Shown: positions 18,158 through 26,633 of the stretch, in pieces | Position numbering within the stretch: the first letter of the stretch is position 1 | Layout of the letters: the number at the start of each line of letters is the position of its first letter | DNA from: Melioribacter roseus | GTDB lineage: Bacteria > Bacteroidota > Ignavibacteria > Ignavibacteriales > Melioribacteraceae | Assembly (NCBI GenBank): GCA_020723165.1 | Contig: DYJK01000003.1 | Span: 1 to 64,000, forward strand | Direction of reading: 5' to 3' | Length of the DNA: 64,000 nucleotides | The notes under the pieces: generated by a model | What the model saw: the letters and a program-made list of their open reading frames with translations, nothing else | Told to the model about the DNA's origin: nothing | Database searches by the model: none | Program-made: the position numbers and the translations under genes

Positions 18158-20309
18158 ATGAAAAAATTAATTACGCTTCTTTTTTTAACTCCACTCATTT
18201 TATCTGCTGTAAGCAATGATAAAGTAGTAACTCTAAAAAAAATTGATTCACCTATAAAAATAGATGGTATTATAGACGGAGAGTGGAATAGTGTAACAGA
18301 AATCGCCGATTTTTTCCAACTTCTTCCATACTATGCAAAAGAACCTTCACGAAAAACCTATGCAAAAGTTTTAACAACAGAATATGCTTTGTACTGCTTG
18401 ATTGTTTGTTATGATAGTTTAGATAATATTCAACAGCATACCGGTAAATTGGACGACTTCGGGGGGGGATGTCGTCTCAATTATGCTCGATACTTTCGAT
18501 GATAAAAAATCTGCATACAAATTTGCCGTTAGTGCTTCCGGTTCACGTGCCGATTGCCGGCTTCTTGATGATGCGCGCAACCGCGATTACAGTTGGGACG
18601 GAATATGGTTTGCAGACAGTAGAATTTATGATTGGGGTTTTGTTGTTGAAATGGAAATCCCGTACAAATCAATTCAGTATGATGAAACTCTTGATTCATG
18701 GGGTTTAGATTTTGATAGATGGATTCCTTCAATTTCGGAAGATCAGTACTGGTGTGAATATGAACAGAACGAAGGTCAAAGAATTTCTAAGTTCGGCAAA
18801 CTTCAATTTCAGGATTTTAAGCCGGGCATCAAAGGCCTAAATTTAGAATTCTACCCTACTGCATTTGGTAAAATCACATACATTGGAAATAATAAGTATA
18901 AAGTGGATCCCGACGCCGGTATCGATATCTTTTATAATCCTTCTCAACAGTTAACATTCCAGGCAACAGCTAATCCCGATTTTGCACAGATAGAAGCTGA
19001 TCCTTACGAATTCAATATTTCCCGTTATGAAGTTTTCTTTGACGAACGCCGTCCATTTTTCATTCAAGGTAACGAAATATTTATGCCTTCCGGAAGACAA
19101 AGAAATTCCGGTTTCTACCGCCCGATGGATTTATTCTACTCAAGAAGAATTGGAAAAATTTTACCTGATGGCTCGGAATTACCAATTACATTCGGTGCAA
19201 AAGCATTCGGTAGATTCGAAGATTGGGAGTATGGAGGATTTGTTGCAAGAACTCCTGAAAAAGATTACAGATATAATGAAACAAATTACACGGAGGAATC
19301 GGCTATTTTTTATTCCGGTAGAGTAAAGAAACAAGTGTTTGATAATTCGAGTGTTGGTTTATTATTCGTAGGTAAGCAGACTCCGAACAATACGTATGGA
19401 GTAATTGATATCGATGGTGCTTTAAGAGAAACCGATTGGCAATTAGCTTACCAGGTTGCACGATCAATAAATAATTCAGATGGTGATTTTGCAGTGTCTG
19501 CCGGATTTACACAGTTTGGTAGTAATTGGATCAACTTTATACGGACAAGATATGTCGGAGAAAATTTCGATGTTAATCAGGTTGGTTTTGTACCATGGAA
19601 AGGGACATGGCAATTTGTCGGGTTAACCGGACCAATCTGGTATCCTTCTGAAGGCGCAATATCACAAATACTTTTCTATTTTGGACCGACAGCATATTAC
19701 GAAAAGGTTGATGCATTTACAGATTACGGCGCTCATGTAGGACTGAATATGCAATTCAGAAGCAACTGGGGATATGAAATTAATGTAGCGCTCAATAAAT
19801 CGAAGGATCTTGATATTGAATATGATTCATATAGCGTAAACTTAAGTACCTGGATAAACGTTAGTCCAAAATGGAGTGCAAGTTTTTACGGCGGTTATGA
19901 AAAAACTTATAATTTTTCAAGGAACTATCTCGCATTTTATTCATGGTTTGGATCTTCATTCTCATGGAAAGCTACTGATATTCTTAAAGTTGGAACATCC
20001 TATGATATGTATATAGAAGGCGATCCGGATAATAATATAGAAGATATTACATATAATGCGCGTCCCTGGATATCAGTGACACCGATTAATGATCTCAATT
20101 TCTATCTTTACGTAGATAACATTTTTGTTCGCTCCACTGACCAAATGGAAAGAGTTTTTGTGGGTGCTCTTTTCTCATATCAATTTTTGCCTAAGAGTTG
20201 GATCTATCTTGCAATTAATGAAGTTCACGATCGATTTAATTCATCACGAAAATTAGAAATGAGCGACCGGGTTTCAGTATTCAAAATTAAGTACTTGTAT
20301 TACTTCTAA
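18158..20309 (+). CDS. DUF5916/CBM9-like outer-membrane protein, interrupted by a one-base frameshift
   Basis: The gene reads in two frames. The first part (18158-about 18468) gives a signal peptide (MKKLITLLFLTPLILSAVS) and the start of a CBM9-like domain (PIKIDGIIDGEWNSVTEI). The second (about 18469-20309) continues it (SIMLDTFDDKKSAYKFAV onward) into a long beta-barrel-like DUF5916 domain with FDERRPFFIQGNEIF. The switch happens at a run of eight Gs (18461-18468). With seven Gs the frame is continuous, giving KLDDFGGDVVSIMLDTF as in homologues, and 717 codons in total. Either the assembly has one extra base or the gene is off. I chose ATG 18158 over 18104 because the signal peptide begins there. 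Function unknown. Confidence 0.8.
18461..18468 (+). other. G8 homopolymer at the frameshift point
   Basis: Eight consecutive Gs follow TTC and precede ATGTCGTC. Removing one G restores the reading frame of the DUF5916 gene. Slippage during replication (phase variation) and a sequencing or assembly error both fit. Confidence 0.9.
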
Positions 20310-20325
20310 TAGAGTCCTATCTAAT

Positions 20326-20355
20326 AGGCGGGGGAGTTATTCCTCGCCTCCTCCT
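20326..20355 (+). terminator. Probable hairpin terminator after the DUF5916 gene
   Basis: AGGCGGGGGA (20326-20335) pairs with TTCCTCGCCT (20340-20349) across a GTTA loop, ten pairs with two G-U wobbles, followed by CCTCCTTTATT. The T-run is weak, so termination may be partial. Confidence 0.5.
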
Positions 20356-20404
20356 TTATTAACTCAACAAACATTCTTAACTTTTACCCGAAGGATTTTT
20401 AAAC

Positions 20405-20830
20405 ATGCCATTTAAATTCATAGAACATACCGCCGATATCGCGGTTGAGATTGAAGAAGATTCTATCGAGAAATTATTTATTACATCTGCAAATGCGTGG
20501 CGTACTTCTGTAATGGAAGGTTCCTCGATACAAATTGAGAGTTCAAAGAAATTTATTTTTACTTCAAATACACTTGAAGGGTTATTGATTGAATTTTTGA
20601 GCGAATTAAATTTTCAACTTTACACGCATAAATGGGTATTTGTCTCTGTTAAAGAAATAAAACTTCAAGAACTAACCACCGGCTTTCAACTTGAAGTTGA
20701 AGTATTAGGGCAGTCATTCAACAATGGGTTACATTTTTTAAAGGCAGAGATAAAAGCAGTGACTTATCACCAGATGATGATTGAGAAAAAGGAAAATATT
20801 TTTTCTACTAGAATTGTTTTTGATATCTGA
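20405..20830 (+). CDS. Archease
   Basis: A 141-residue protein opening PFKFIEHTADIAVEI, with the conserved EHTAD near the N-terminus that supplies a metal-binding Asp, and closing with a KAVTYHQMMIE segment and a terminal IVFDI. This matches archease, the small cofactor that activates the RtcB ligase for multiple turnover and broadens its nucleotide use. The start has an AAGGA about ten bases upstream. The rtcB gene follows on the same strand 144 bases downstream, separated by an inverted-repeat element, so the pair is functionally linked and perhaps co-transcribed. Confidence 0.93.
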   Translation: MPFKFIEHTADIAVEIEEDSIEKLFITSANAWRTSVMEGSSIQIESSKKFIFTSNTLEGLLIEFLSELNFQLYTHKWVFVSVKEIKLQELTTGFQLEVEVLGQSFNNGLHFLKAEIKAVTYHQMMIEKKENIFSTRIVFDI

Positions 20831-20956
20831 ATAAGTTGTTGAGGTTGTCTCAAAAGTAAAATTTTTTAAAGAATAGCACACGGATAAAATCTGATTAAAA
20901 CAGATTTACGCAGATTTTTTATTTGAATAATTACTTTTGAGACAACCTCAACTTAT
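20831..20956. repeat. MITE-like element with perfect 21-bp inverted ends
   Basis: Bases 20839-20859 (TTGAGGTTGTCTC...) are the exact reverse complement of 20931-20951 (...GAGACAACCTCAA). The pairing extends outward by five bases (ATAAG 20831-20835 with CTTAT 20952-20956) after a 3-base bulge. The interior of about 71 bases is AT-rich, with a small hairpin (AAATCTG...CAGATTT) and a CACGGATAAAATCTG-type core. There is no coding capacity and no clear direct target duplication. This looks like a miniature inverted-repeat element or the remnant of an insertion sequence. In RNA it would form a strong stem between archease and rtcB. Confidence 0.75.
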
Positions 20957-20974
20957 ATAGATTGAGAATTAATT

Positions 20975-22429
20975 ATGCAAATACTTGGGATCAATATCGA
21001 AAAGATTACCGAGAATCTTTGGGAAATTCCAAAGCACGGCGGAATGCTCGTACCGGGTAGAATTTATACTTCCCTAAATATGCTAGAGACCACTTTACAA
21101 AATGATGAAGCGATCAAACAAGTAATCAATGTTGCGTATTTACCTGGTATACAAAAATATAGTTTAGCAATGCCCGATATTCATTGGGGGTATGGCTTCC
21201 CTATTGGCGGTGTTGCCGCTACAGATTTGAATGAAGGGGTAATTTCTCCGGGCGGAGTTGGTTATGATATTAATTGCGGTGTGCGTCTCGCAAGAACCTC
21301 TCTTGAATATGATAAGGTTAAAAATAAAATTCAAAAACTTGTTGAGAATCTGTTCAAAAATATTCCGACTGGTGTTGGTGCAAGCGGTGCTATAAAAAAA
21401 TTATCGCCATCGGAAATTAAAAGGATTTTAACAAAGGGATCGGAATGGGCTGTTGAAAATGGTTTCGGTAATTTGCAAGATTTAGAATTGACAGAAGAGA
21501 ACGGAAAAATAAAAGATGCAGATGCGGATGTTGTCAGCAGTCGTGCAATAGAACGCGGCATGGATCAAGCCGGTACGCTCGGTTCGGGAAATCATTTCTT
21601 AGAAGTTGATATAGTTGAGGAAATTTATGATGATAAAGTTGCCGAAGTTTTCGGCTTGTTTAAAAATCAAGTTGTCATTCAAATTCATACCGGCTCTCGC
21701 GGATTAGGTTATCAAATTTGCGAGGATTTCTTAAAAGTTCTTGTTCAAGCAGAAAAGAAATACGGCTTTAAACTTCCTGATAAACAGTTAGCATGTGCAC
21801 CGATTAATTCGAACGAGGGGCAAAACTATCTTGGCGCCATGAGAGGTGCTGCAAACTTTGCATGGAACAACCGGCAGATTATAATGCACCTCGCAAAGAA
21901 AAGTTTCTTGGATACATTTTCGATTTCCGAAAGCGAGTTAGGATTTAACCTTATATACGATGTCTGTCATAACATCGCAAAGATTGAAGAACATTTAATT
22001 GATGGCGAAAAGAAAAAAGTATGTGTACACCGCAAAGGTGCAACGCGTGCATTCCCCGCAAATCATAAATTGATCCCTATAAAATATCAAAGTGTCGGTC
22101 AACCGGTATTGATTCCCGGTGATATGAGCAGATATTCATTTGTATTGGTCGGAACAGAAAAAGCAATGAATGAAACATTTGGCAGTTCATGCCATGGTGC
22201 CGGGAGAGTTCAAAGCCGGCATCAAGCACTTAAAGAAGCTAAAGGCAGAAATTTGGTTGATGAGTTGACTAAAAGCGGAATCGTAATCCAGGCGAAAGGT
22301 TACAAAACTATTGCCGAAGAAATGCCACACGCTTACAAAGATGTTTCTGAAGTTGTTGATGTTATGCACTATGCCGGTATCAGTAATAAAGTTGCTAAGA
22401 TTCGTCCGGTAGGTGTAATTAAAGGATAA
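20975..22429 (+). CDS. rtcB: RtcB tRNA/RNA-splicing ligase
   Basis: A 484-residue protein with all RtcB hallmarks: the metal-binding GGVGYDINCGVR (about residue 95), GTLGSGNHFLEVD, IQIHTGSRGLGYQI, the guanylylated-histidine region VHRKGATRAFPANH (about 352-365), and SCHGAGRVQSR. RtcB joins 2',3'-cyclic phosphate or 3'-phosphate RNA ends to 5'-OH ends using GTP and Mn2+. It acts in the cytoplasm, in bacteria mainly in RNA repair. Archease is encoded just upstream. A strong terminator directly follows the stop. No RtcR or RtcA gene is visible nearby. Confidence 0.96.
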   Translation: MQILGINIEKITENLWEIPKHGGMLVPGRIYTSLNMLETTLQNDEAIKQVINVAYLPGIQKYSLAMPDIHWGYGFPIGGVAATDLNEGVISPGGVGYDINCGVRLARTSLEYDKVKNKIQKLVENLFKNIPTGVGASGAIKKLSPSEIKRILTKGSEWAVENGFGNLQDLELTEENGKIKDADADVVSSRAIERGMDQAGTLGSGNHFLEVDIVEEIYDDKVAEVFGLFKNQVVIQIHTGSRGLGYQICEDFLKVLVQAEKKYGFKLPDKQLACAPINSNEGQNYLGAMRGAANFAWNNRQIIMHLAKKSFLDTFSISESELGFNLIYDVCHNIAKIEEHLIDGEKKKVCVHRKGATRAFPANHKLIPIKYQSVGQPVLIPGDMSRYSFVLVGTEKAMNETFGSSCHGAGRVQSRHQALKEAKGRNLVDELTKSGIVIQAKGYKTIAEEMPHAYKDVSEVVDVMHYAGISNKVAKIRPVGVIKG

Positions 22430-22431
22430 AG

Positions 22432-22463
22432 AAGAACCGGTTTATCTGACCGGTTCTTTTTTA
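22432..22463 (+). terminator. Rho-independent terminator after rtcB
   Basis: AAGAACCGGT (22432-22441) pairs perfectly with ACCGGTTCTT (22449-22458) over a seven-base loop, and a T-run follows. It starts three bases after the rtcB stop codon. Confidence 0.9.
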
Positions 22464-22474
22464 TAACAAAATCA

Positions 22475-23179
22475 TTAATCGCAAATGTTTGGCATTCTCG
22501 AAACAGCTTCATTCCATTGTGTAAGCTGTTCTGCCGTTAACACTGATTCAATATTACCGAATAGCACATCTCTTTCATTGCACAAATTTTCTTTTAGATT
22601 AAGATTATCGGCATTAGCTTTTATCTTTTCTCTTGTTGCTTCATTTAAATCTCTCAATGCTTGATGTGCTTGCTCTCTTGTGATTACACCGTTTTTCAAA
22701 TCTTCTATGATTAACTCACGTTGTGCATTAGCTTCTTCGATGATCGGCTTGTTTACTTCATGAAATTCTTCCACGAGTGGTTTTGCCGCATCGTGAAAAG
22801 TTACGACAAAATCATGCACCGCCGTTTTTTGATCCTCGCTAAGGTCTAGATGTCTGAGAATGCGCCCGATATGCTTTGCAAAATTAAATCTATCGAACCA
22901 CGCATTACCACGTAAGGGACCATTTCCGTTTCTAAAATCATTATTGCCTTGTACAAAGGTATAACTGAAAAGAGAATTGTTAAGAGTCATTCCTTTTTCG
23001 AGGGTTGCATCCTCGATGCCATTTTCTACATCCGAGTAATCAATGATTGCATATTGGGGTGAGTCAAAATTATCTGTATTTGAAGAAGTTACTTCATCAT
23101 TGTTTTCACATCCGTTAAATGCCGAGAATATGAATAATGATAAAGATAAAAACAAAAAACTTAATTTTATTTTTTTCAT
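22475..23179 (-). CDS. Putative lipoprotein with Spy/CpxP-like helical domain
   Basis: I start this at ATG 23179, preceded by GAGG five bases upstream. It then begins MKKIKLSFLFLSLSLFIFSA and reaches a cysteine (FNGCEN), consistent with a lipoprotein signal although the lipobox is imperfect. An upstream frame extension to 23308 lacks these features. The body is helical and highly charged. It contains LDLSEDQKTAVHDF and a second VLTAEQLTQWNE, resembling the LTxxQ motifs of Spy/CpxP periplasmic chaperones. About 234 residues. Its exact role is unknown; a periplasmic stress or folding role is inference. Confidence 0.65.
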   Translation of the reverse strand: MKKIKLSFLFLSLSLFIFSAFNGCENNDEVTSSNTDNFDSPQYAIIDYSDVENGIEDATLEKGMTLNNSLFSYTFVQGNNDFRNGNGPLRGNAWFDRFNFAKHIGRILRHLDLSEDQKTAVHDFVVTFHDAAKPLVEEFHEVNKPIIEEANAQRELIIEDLKNGVITREQAHQALRDLNEATREKIKANADNLNLKENLCNERDVLFGNIESVLTAEQLTQWNEAVSRMPNICD

Positions 23180-23326
23180 AGTTACCTCATTCTTATTGAT
23201 TTCAGTATTGTGACATGATGTAATTATCAATGGTTTAAAAACATAAATTATTTTTTGAAACTTGTTCACAAGAAAATTAATTTTATAATATATATATACT
23301 TTTTTCAAATATTTTAAGGGTTTGTT

Positions 23327-24118
23327 ATGAATATTAATATCAATGGTTTATCTGTAAACATATTTGGCGATCCTAAAAATCACCCGATAATATTTGTTCA
23401 TGGTTTCCCTTATGATTATACAATGTGGGAGAATCAAATTGAAGCACTTCAAAGAAATTATTTCTGTATTGCCTACGATGTTAGAGGACTTGGTGGAAGT
23501 TTTGTTGGTGATGGTCAATTTACAATGGAATTTTTTGTTGATGACCTCTTTTCAATCATCAAAGAATTACATTTGAATAAACCGGTATTATGCGGTTTAT
23601 CGATGGGCGGGTATATTTCATTGCGCGCCATAGAAAGGGATCAAAATATTTTCTCTGCGTTGATTCTCTGCGATACAAAAGCAGAAGCCGATGACAATGC
23701 TTCTAAGCTAAAACGTGCATTTGGCATTAATCAAATTAATACGGAAGGATTAATAAAATTTGCAGACGCATTTGTTACTAATTGTTTTGCTGAAGATACA
23801 CTCAAAGAGCAAGAAAAAATGTTTTTAGCAACACTATATAAATCACACAAACATAATCCCACGGGCGTAAAAGGATGTATTATTGCTATAATGAGCAGAA
23901 CAGATACAACCGAATCATTATCAAAAATAAAAATACCTACATTAGTTTTGTGTGGGTCGTTTGATAAGTTAACACCAACTACTGTTATGCGAAGTATGGC
24001 GAACAAAATACAAGGTTCTGAATTTGGCATTGTACCACAAGCCGGGCATATGACTCCATTAGAAAATCCGGAGTGTGTGAATGACTTGATAATTGGATTT
24101 TTGAAAAGGAGACTCTAG
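23327..24118 (+). CDS. Alpha/beta hydrolase
   Basis: A 263-residue cytoplasmic alpha/beta-hydrolase-fold protein. The oxyanion segment is FVHGFPYDYTMW, the nucleophile elbow GLSMGGYIS carries the catalytic Ser, the acid is in CGSFDKLTP and the histidine in QAGHMTPLENPE. This resembles esterases or 3-oxoadipate enol-lactonase-like enzymes. The substrate cannot be told, as no pathway genes surround it. An AAGGG lies upstream of the ATG. The stop codon overlaps the stop of the convergent gene within one CTAG. Confidence 0.87.
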   Translation: MNININGLSVNIFGDPKNHPIIFVHGFPYDYTMWENQIEALQRNYFCIAYDVRGLGGSFVGDGQFTMEFFVDDLFSIIKELHLNKPVLCGLSMGGYISLRAIERDQNIFSALILCDTKAEADDNASKLKRAFGINQINTEGLIKFADAFVTNCFAEDTLKEQEKMFLATLYKSHKHNPTGVKGCIIAIMSRTDTTESLSKIKIPTLVLCGSFDKLTPTTVMRSMANKIQGSEFGIVPQAGHMTPLENPECVNDLIIGFLKRRL

Positions 24119-24678
24119 TTCTGCACAACGCTGTCTATCGATTTGAATTCTTCTATCTTCTCTTGCTTAGGTTTAGTTGTATCAGTTCCAGATTTTATTT
24201 CAAAGGGTAAGTTATTTTCAATTTTTTCCTTAATCGGTATTCGGTTAGACGGAAATGTAAAATCTATATATCCTGACGATACAACTAAAAATCCAATTGT
24301 AATTATAGACGAACAAAAGACCGGGATGAAGTAACCTACAATCCAACCCATACTTTTCCCTTTTGTTCTCTTGCCAATAACAGCAAACGGGTGCGTATCA
24401 CTTTGTGATAAATTTCTGAGTATCTGTTTTACCCTTCCGTACAAACGGAAAATGGTTAACGATAATGCCCAGCTAATAATTGCCCCGGTAAATAAAATCA
24501 ACAGAACAAAAATTTTGGACGTGCTATAAGTTAAAACTACACCGGCAACTATTATTGCAAAGAAAATTAAAAAGAATTGTATGCGCTGATTTAATATAGA
24601 TTCGGTGAAAACACGTTCCTGGTTTAAGTCCCAGTTCGATGAAATATTTTCCGGTTCAACCCGATTAAATTTTGCCAT
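24115..24678 (-). CDS. Hypothetical membrane protein
   Basis: A 187-residue protein I do not recognise. A polar N-terminus is followed by two closely spaced hydrophobic helices (about residues 33-75), a basic loop with GRVKQILRNL and KRTKGKSMG, a third helix (about 110-133) and a charged C-terminal tail rich in K, E and I. Four transmembrane-capable segments at most. It lies 11 bases downstream of the Nudix gene, so the two may be co-transcribed. Its stop shares the CTAG palindrome with the hydrolase gene on the other strand. Confidence 0.65.
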   Translation of the reverse strand: MAKFNRVEPENISSNWDLNQERVFTESILNQRIQFFLIFFAIIVAGVVLTYSTSKIFVLLILFTGAIISWALSLTIFRLYGRVKQILRNLSQSDTHPFAVIGKRTKGKSMGWIVGYFIPVFCSSIITIGFLVVSSGYIDFTFPSNRIPIKEKIENNLPFEIKSGTDTTKPKQEKIEEFKSIDSVVQN

Positions 24679-24689
24679 CTTGTTCTATC

Positions 24690-25148
24690 TTAATAAAAAT
24701 CAACTGTGTGAGATTTTAATTTGCCGTTGTTATAAACAAACTTTGCACTAAAAAACTTTTCCTGGAGTAACCATGGAATAAAAATTCTATCGCCTTCCCA
24801 AAGATTTAAATCGAGAAGTTTATTGTTATCGATCCATTCCAATTTGCCTTCATGGGAATCGCTTAAATGCCCGGTGAACTTGTTTGCGGTAAATAAAAAA
24901 ACGTACCAGTCTTTCTTGCCGTCGAACATAGGGAATGTAATAAAACCGTGCATCATTGGATCTTTAATCAGCAAGCCGCTCTCCTCTTTCACTTCTCTTA
25001 TTGCACACTCTTGCGGAGTTTCGCCCGATTCAAACTTACCACCCAGCCCATTCCATTTCCCTTCGTGAACATCATTCTTCTTCTTGATTCTGTGAAGCAT
25101 CAAAGTTTTATCTTTATTTATTACATAACAGAGAGTTGCTAATTGCAT
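24690..25148 (-). CDS. Nudix hydrolase (MutT-like)
   Basis: A 152-residue protein with a complete Nudix box: GGKFESGETPQECAIREVKE followed by ESG, fitting GX5EX7REUXEEXGU. It opens LATLCYVINKDKTLMLHRIKKKNDVHEGKWNGLGG, which is the pattern of 8-oxo-dGTP diphosphatase (MutT/YtkD-like) enzymes. Likely role: hydrolysis of oxidised or otherwise unwanted nucleoside triphosphates in the cytoplasm. Substrate specificity cannot be fixed from sequence. It lies just upstream of the hypothetical membrane protein on the same strand. Confidence 0.88.
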   Translation of the reverse strand: MQLATLCYVINKDKTLMLHRIKKKNDVHEGKWNGLGGKFESGETPQECAIREVKEESGLLIKDPMMHGFITFPMFDGKKDWYVFLFTANKFTGHLSDSHEGKLEWIDNNKLLDLNLWEGDRIFIPWLLQEKFFSAKFVYNNGKLKSHTVDFY

Positions 25149-25176
25149 AATAACCTTTCGGTAAAAAATATTTTAA

Positions 25177-25524
25177 TTATTTGATCGAAGAAGCGAGTAG
25201 TTTTGAAATAACATCAAGTTCATCAAGAAACCATTTTACTTTTTCGGGTTTTGCTCTTTTACTATCGCGTACCAAAGCAAGCCAAAGTTTACATTCGTTC
25301 GCATATTTCAACGAAGCAATTGTGTACGAATTTAAATCTTTTTTAGTCGTTGAAGCGGTTGCTTCGATATAATTGCTGATAACACTCGTGCCGCTGTTAA
25401 ACAATTCATCACCCATCCGCTGCGAAACATTATCCTTTGGTAATGAATCAATAAACTCGATCAACTTGAGCGTAAGAAAATATAATCTTTTTCTAAATTC
25501 ACCTTTGTTAGTTTCTTTTGTCAA
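25177..25524 (-). CDS. Four-helix bundle protein (23S rRNA IVS/bAvd type)
   Basis: A 115-residue all-helical protein of the family often found inside 23S rRNA intervening sequences or as Avd of diversity-generating retroelements. It has FRKRLYFLTLKLIEFI at the first helix, GDELFNSGTSVISNYIEA in the second, LNSYTIASLKYANECKLWL in the third and a last helix with WFLDELDVISKLLASSIK. Here it is free-standing between hldD and the Nudix gene. No reverse transcriptase, template repeat or rRNA is near, so it is neither a retroelement part nor an rRNA insert. Function unknown. Confidence 0.85.
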   Translation of the reverse strand: MTKETNKGEFRKRLYFLTLKLIEFIDSLPKDNVSQRMGDELFNSGTSVISNYIEATASTTKKDLNSYTIASLKYANECKLWLALVRDSKRAKPEKVKWFLDELDVISKLLASSIK

Positions 25525-25540
25525 TCAATCACCTTCAATT

Positions 25541-26518
25541 TTAAGATAAACCGAGGTAACTATTTTTTAACAAATAATTTTTTACATAATCACTTACACC
25601 TTCATCAACACTCATTATTTTATTTGTGTAGCCGCAGTTTCTTAATTTGGAAATATTCGCTTCGGTGAAATACTGATACCTATCCCGTATCTCTTCCGGC
25701 ATATCGATAAATTCGATATTGACTGGTTTGCCAACTGCCTTAAACAATGCTGTGACTAATTCTATCCATGTTTGAGCTTTACCGGTGCCTATATTGAATA
25801 TTCCATTCACTTCTTGATTCTGCCAGAAATGCAACGTCATATCAACCGCATCTTTCACATAAATAAAATCCCTTTTTTGTTCTCCGTCTTTATAATCATT
25901 AAGATAAGATTTAAAGAGTTTAACCTTACCGGTATCCCTAATTTGTTCAAATGCTTTGTGAACCACACTTCTCATTTCACCTTTATGATATTCATTCGGA
26001 CCATATACATTAAAATATTTCAACCCGGCAACTTTGTTCAGTAAACCATTTCTTTTTATCCAAGTATCAAAAAGATGTTTTGAATAGCCGTACATATTGA
26101 GCGGTTGTAATTCACTCAATTTTGATTCATCATCGTTATAACCTTTTGAACCATCGCCGTATGTTGCCGCAGAAGATGCATAAATAAATCGAATCCCTTT
26201 TTCGAGAGAATACTTAGCGAGTTCTTGTGAATAGTGAACATTATTATCCATCAAGTAATCTGCATCTCTTTCTGTTGTTGCCGAACAAGCGCCAAGATGA
26301 ATTATAGATGAGACTTTAAAAGAGAGATCGGATTGTGTAATCAAATCAATGAAATCATCCTTATGGTAAAAATCTGCATAGTTCAGTCCGTTAAGATTTT
26401 TCCATTTATCATCTGTACCTAGTTCATCAACAATTATAATTCGATCAATTCCAAGTTGATTCAATTTCCAAACAACAGCACTTCCTATAAATCCAGCTCC
26501 GCCGGTAACTACTATCAT
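25541..26518 (-). CDS. hldD: ADP-L-glycero-D-manno-heptose 6-epimerase
   Basis: A 325-residue short-chain dehydrogenase/epimerase. It has the NAD(P)-binding TGGAGFIGS at the start, the HldD-specific VDELGTDDKWKNLNGL, a YASSAATYGDGS segment and the catalytic YGYSKHLFD. The enzyme converts ADP-D-glycero- to ADP-L-glycero-D-manno-heptose, the heptose donor of the LPS inner core. Length is normal for the family. It points to a heptose-containing LPS, in line with the GT9 heptosyltransferase-like gene further on. The gene is divergent from metH; the 115 bases between them hold no recognisable riboswitch. Confidence 0.93.
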   Translation of the reverse strand: MIVVTGGAGFIGSAVVWKLNQLGIDRIIIVDELGTDDKWKNLNGLNYADFYHKDDFIDLITQSDLSFKVSSIIHLGACSATTERDADYLMDNNVHYSQELAKYSLEKGIRFIYASSAATYGDGSKGYNDDESKLSELQPLNMYGYSKHLFDTWIKRNGLLNKVAGLKYFNVYGPNEYHKGEMRSVVHKAFEQIRDTGKVKLFKSYLNDYKDGEQKRDFIYVKDAVDMTLHFWQNQEVNGIFNIGTGKAQTWIELVTALFKAVGKPVNIEFIDMPEEIRDRYQYFTEANISKLRNCGYTNKIMSVDEGVSDYVKNYLLKNSYLGLS

Positions 26519-26633
26519 ATCCTTCTCTTAGATTTATTATATTTGAACGAAAATTAAATATATATTGCTATTGAATCAAAGATAACATTTAGTTTTTATT
26601 CTTTTACCATTATAGAAAGATTATGTAAGAATT

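Noticed and set aside
25177-25524. Avd protein of a diversity-generating retroelement or 23S rRNA intervening sequence
   Set aside because: No reverse transcriptase, template/variable repeats or rRNA gene is near.
26519-26633. Cobalamin or SAM riboswitch before metH
   Set aside because: The divergent gap is only 115 bases and shows no B12-box-like or SAM-box-like pattern.
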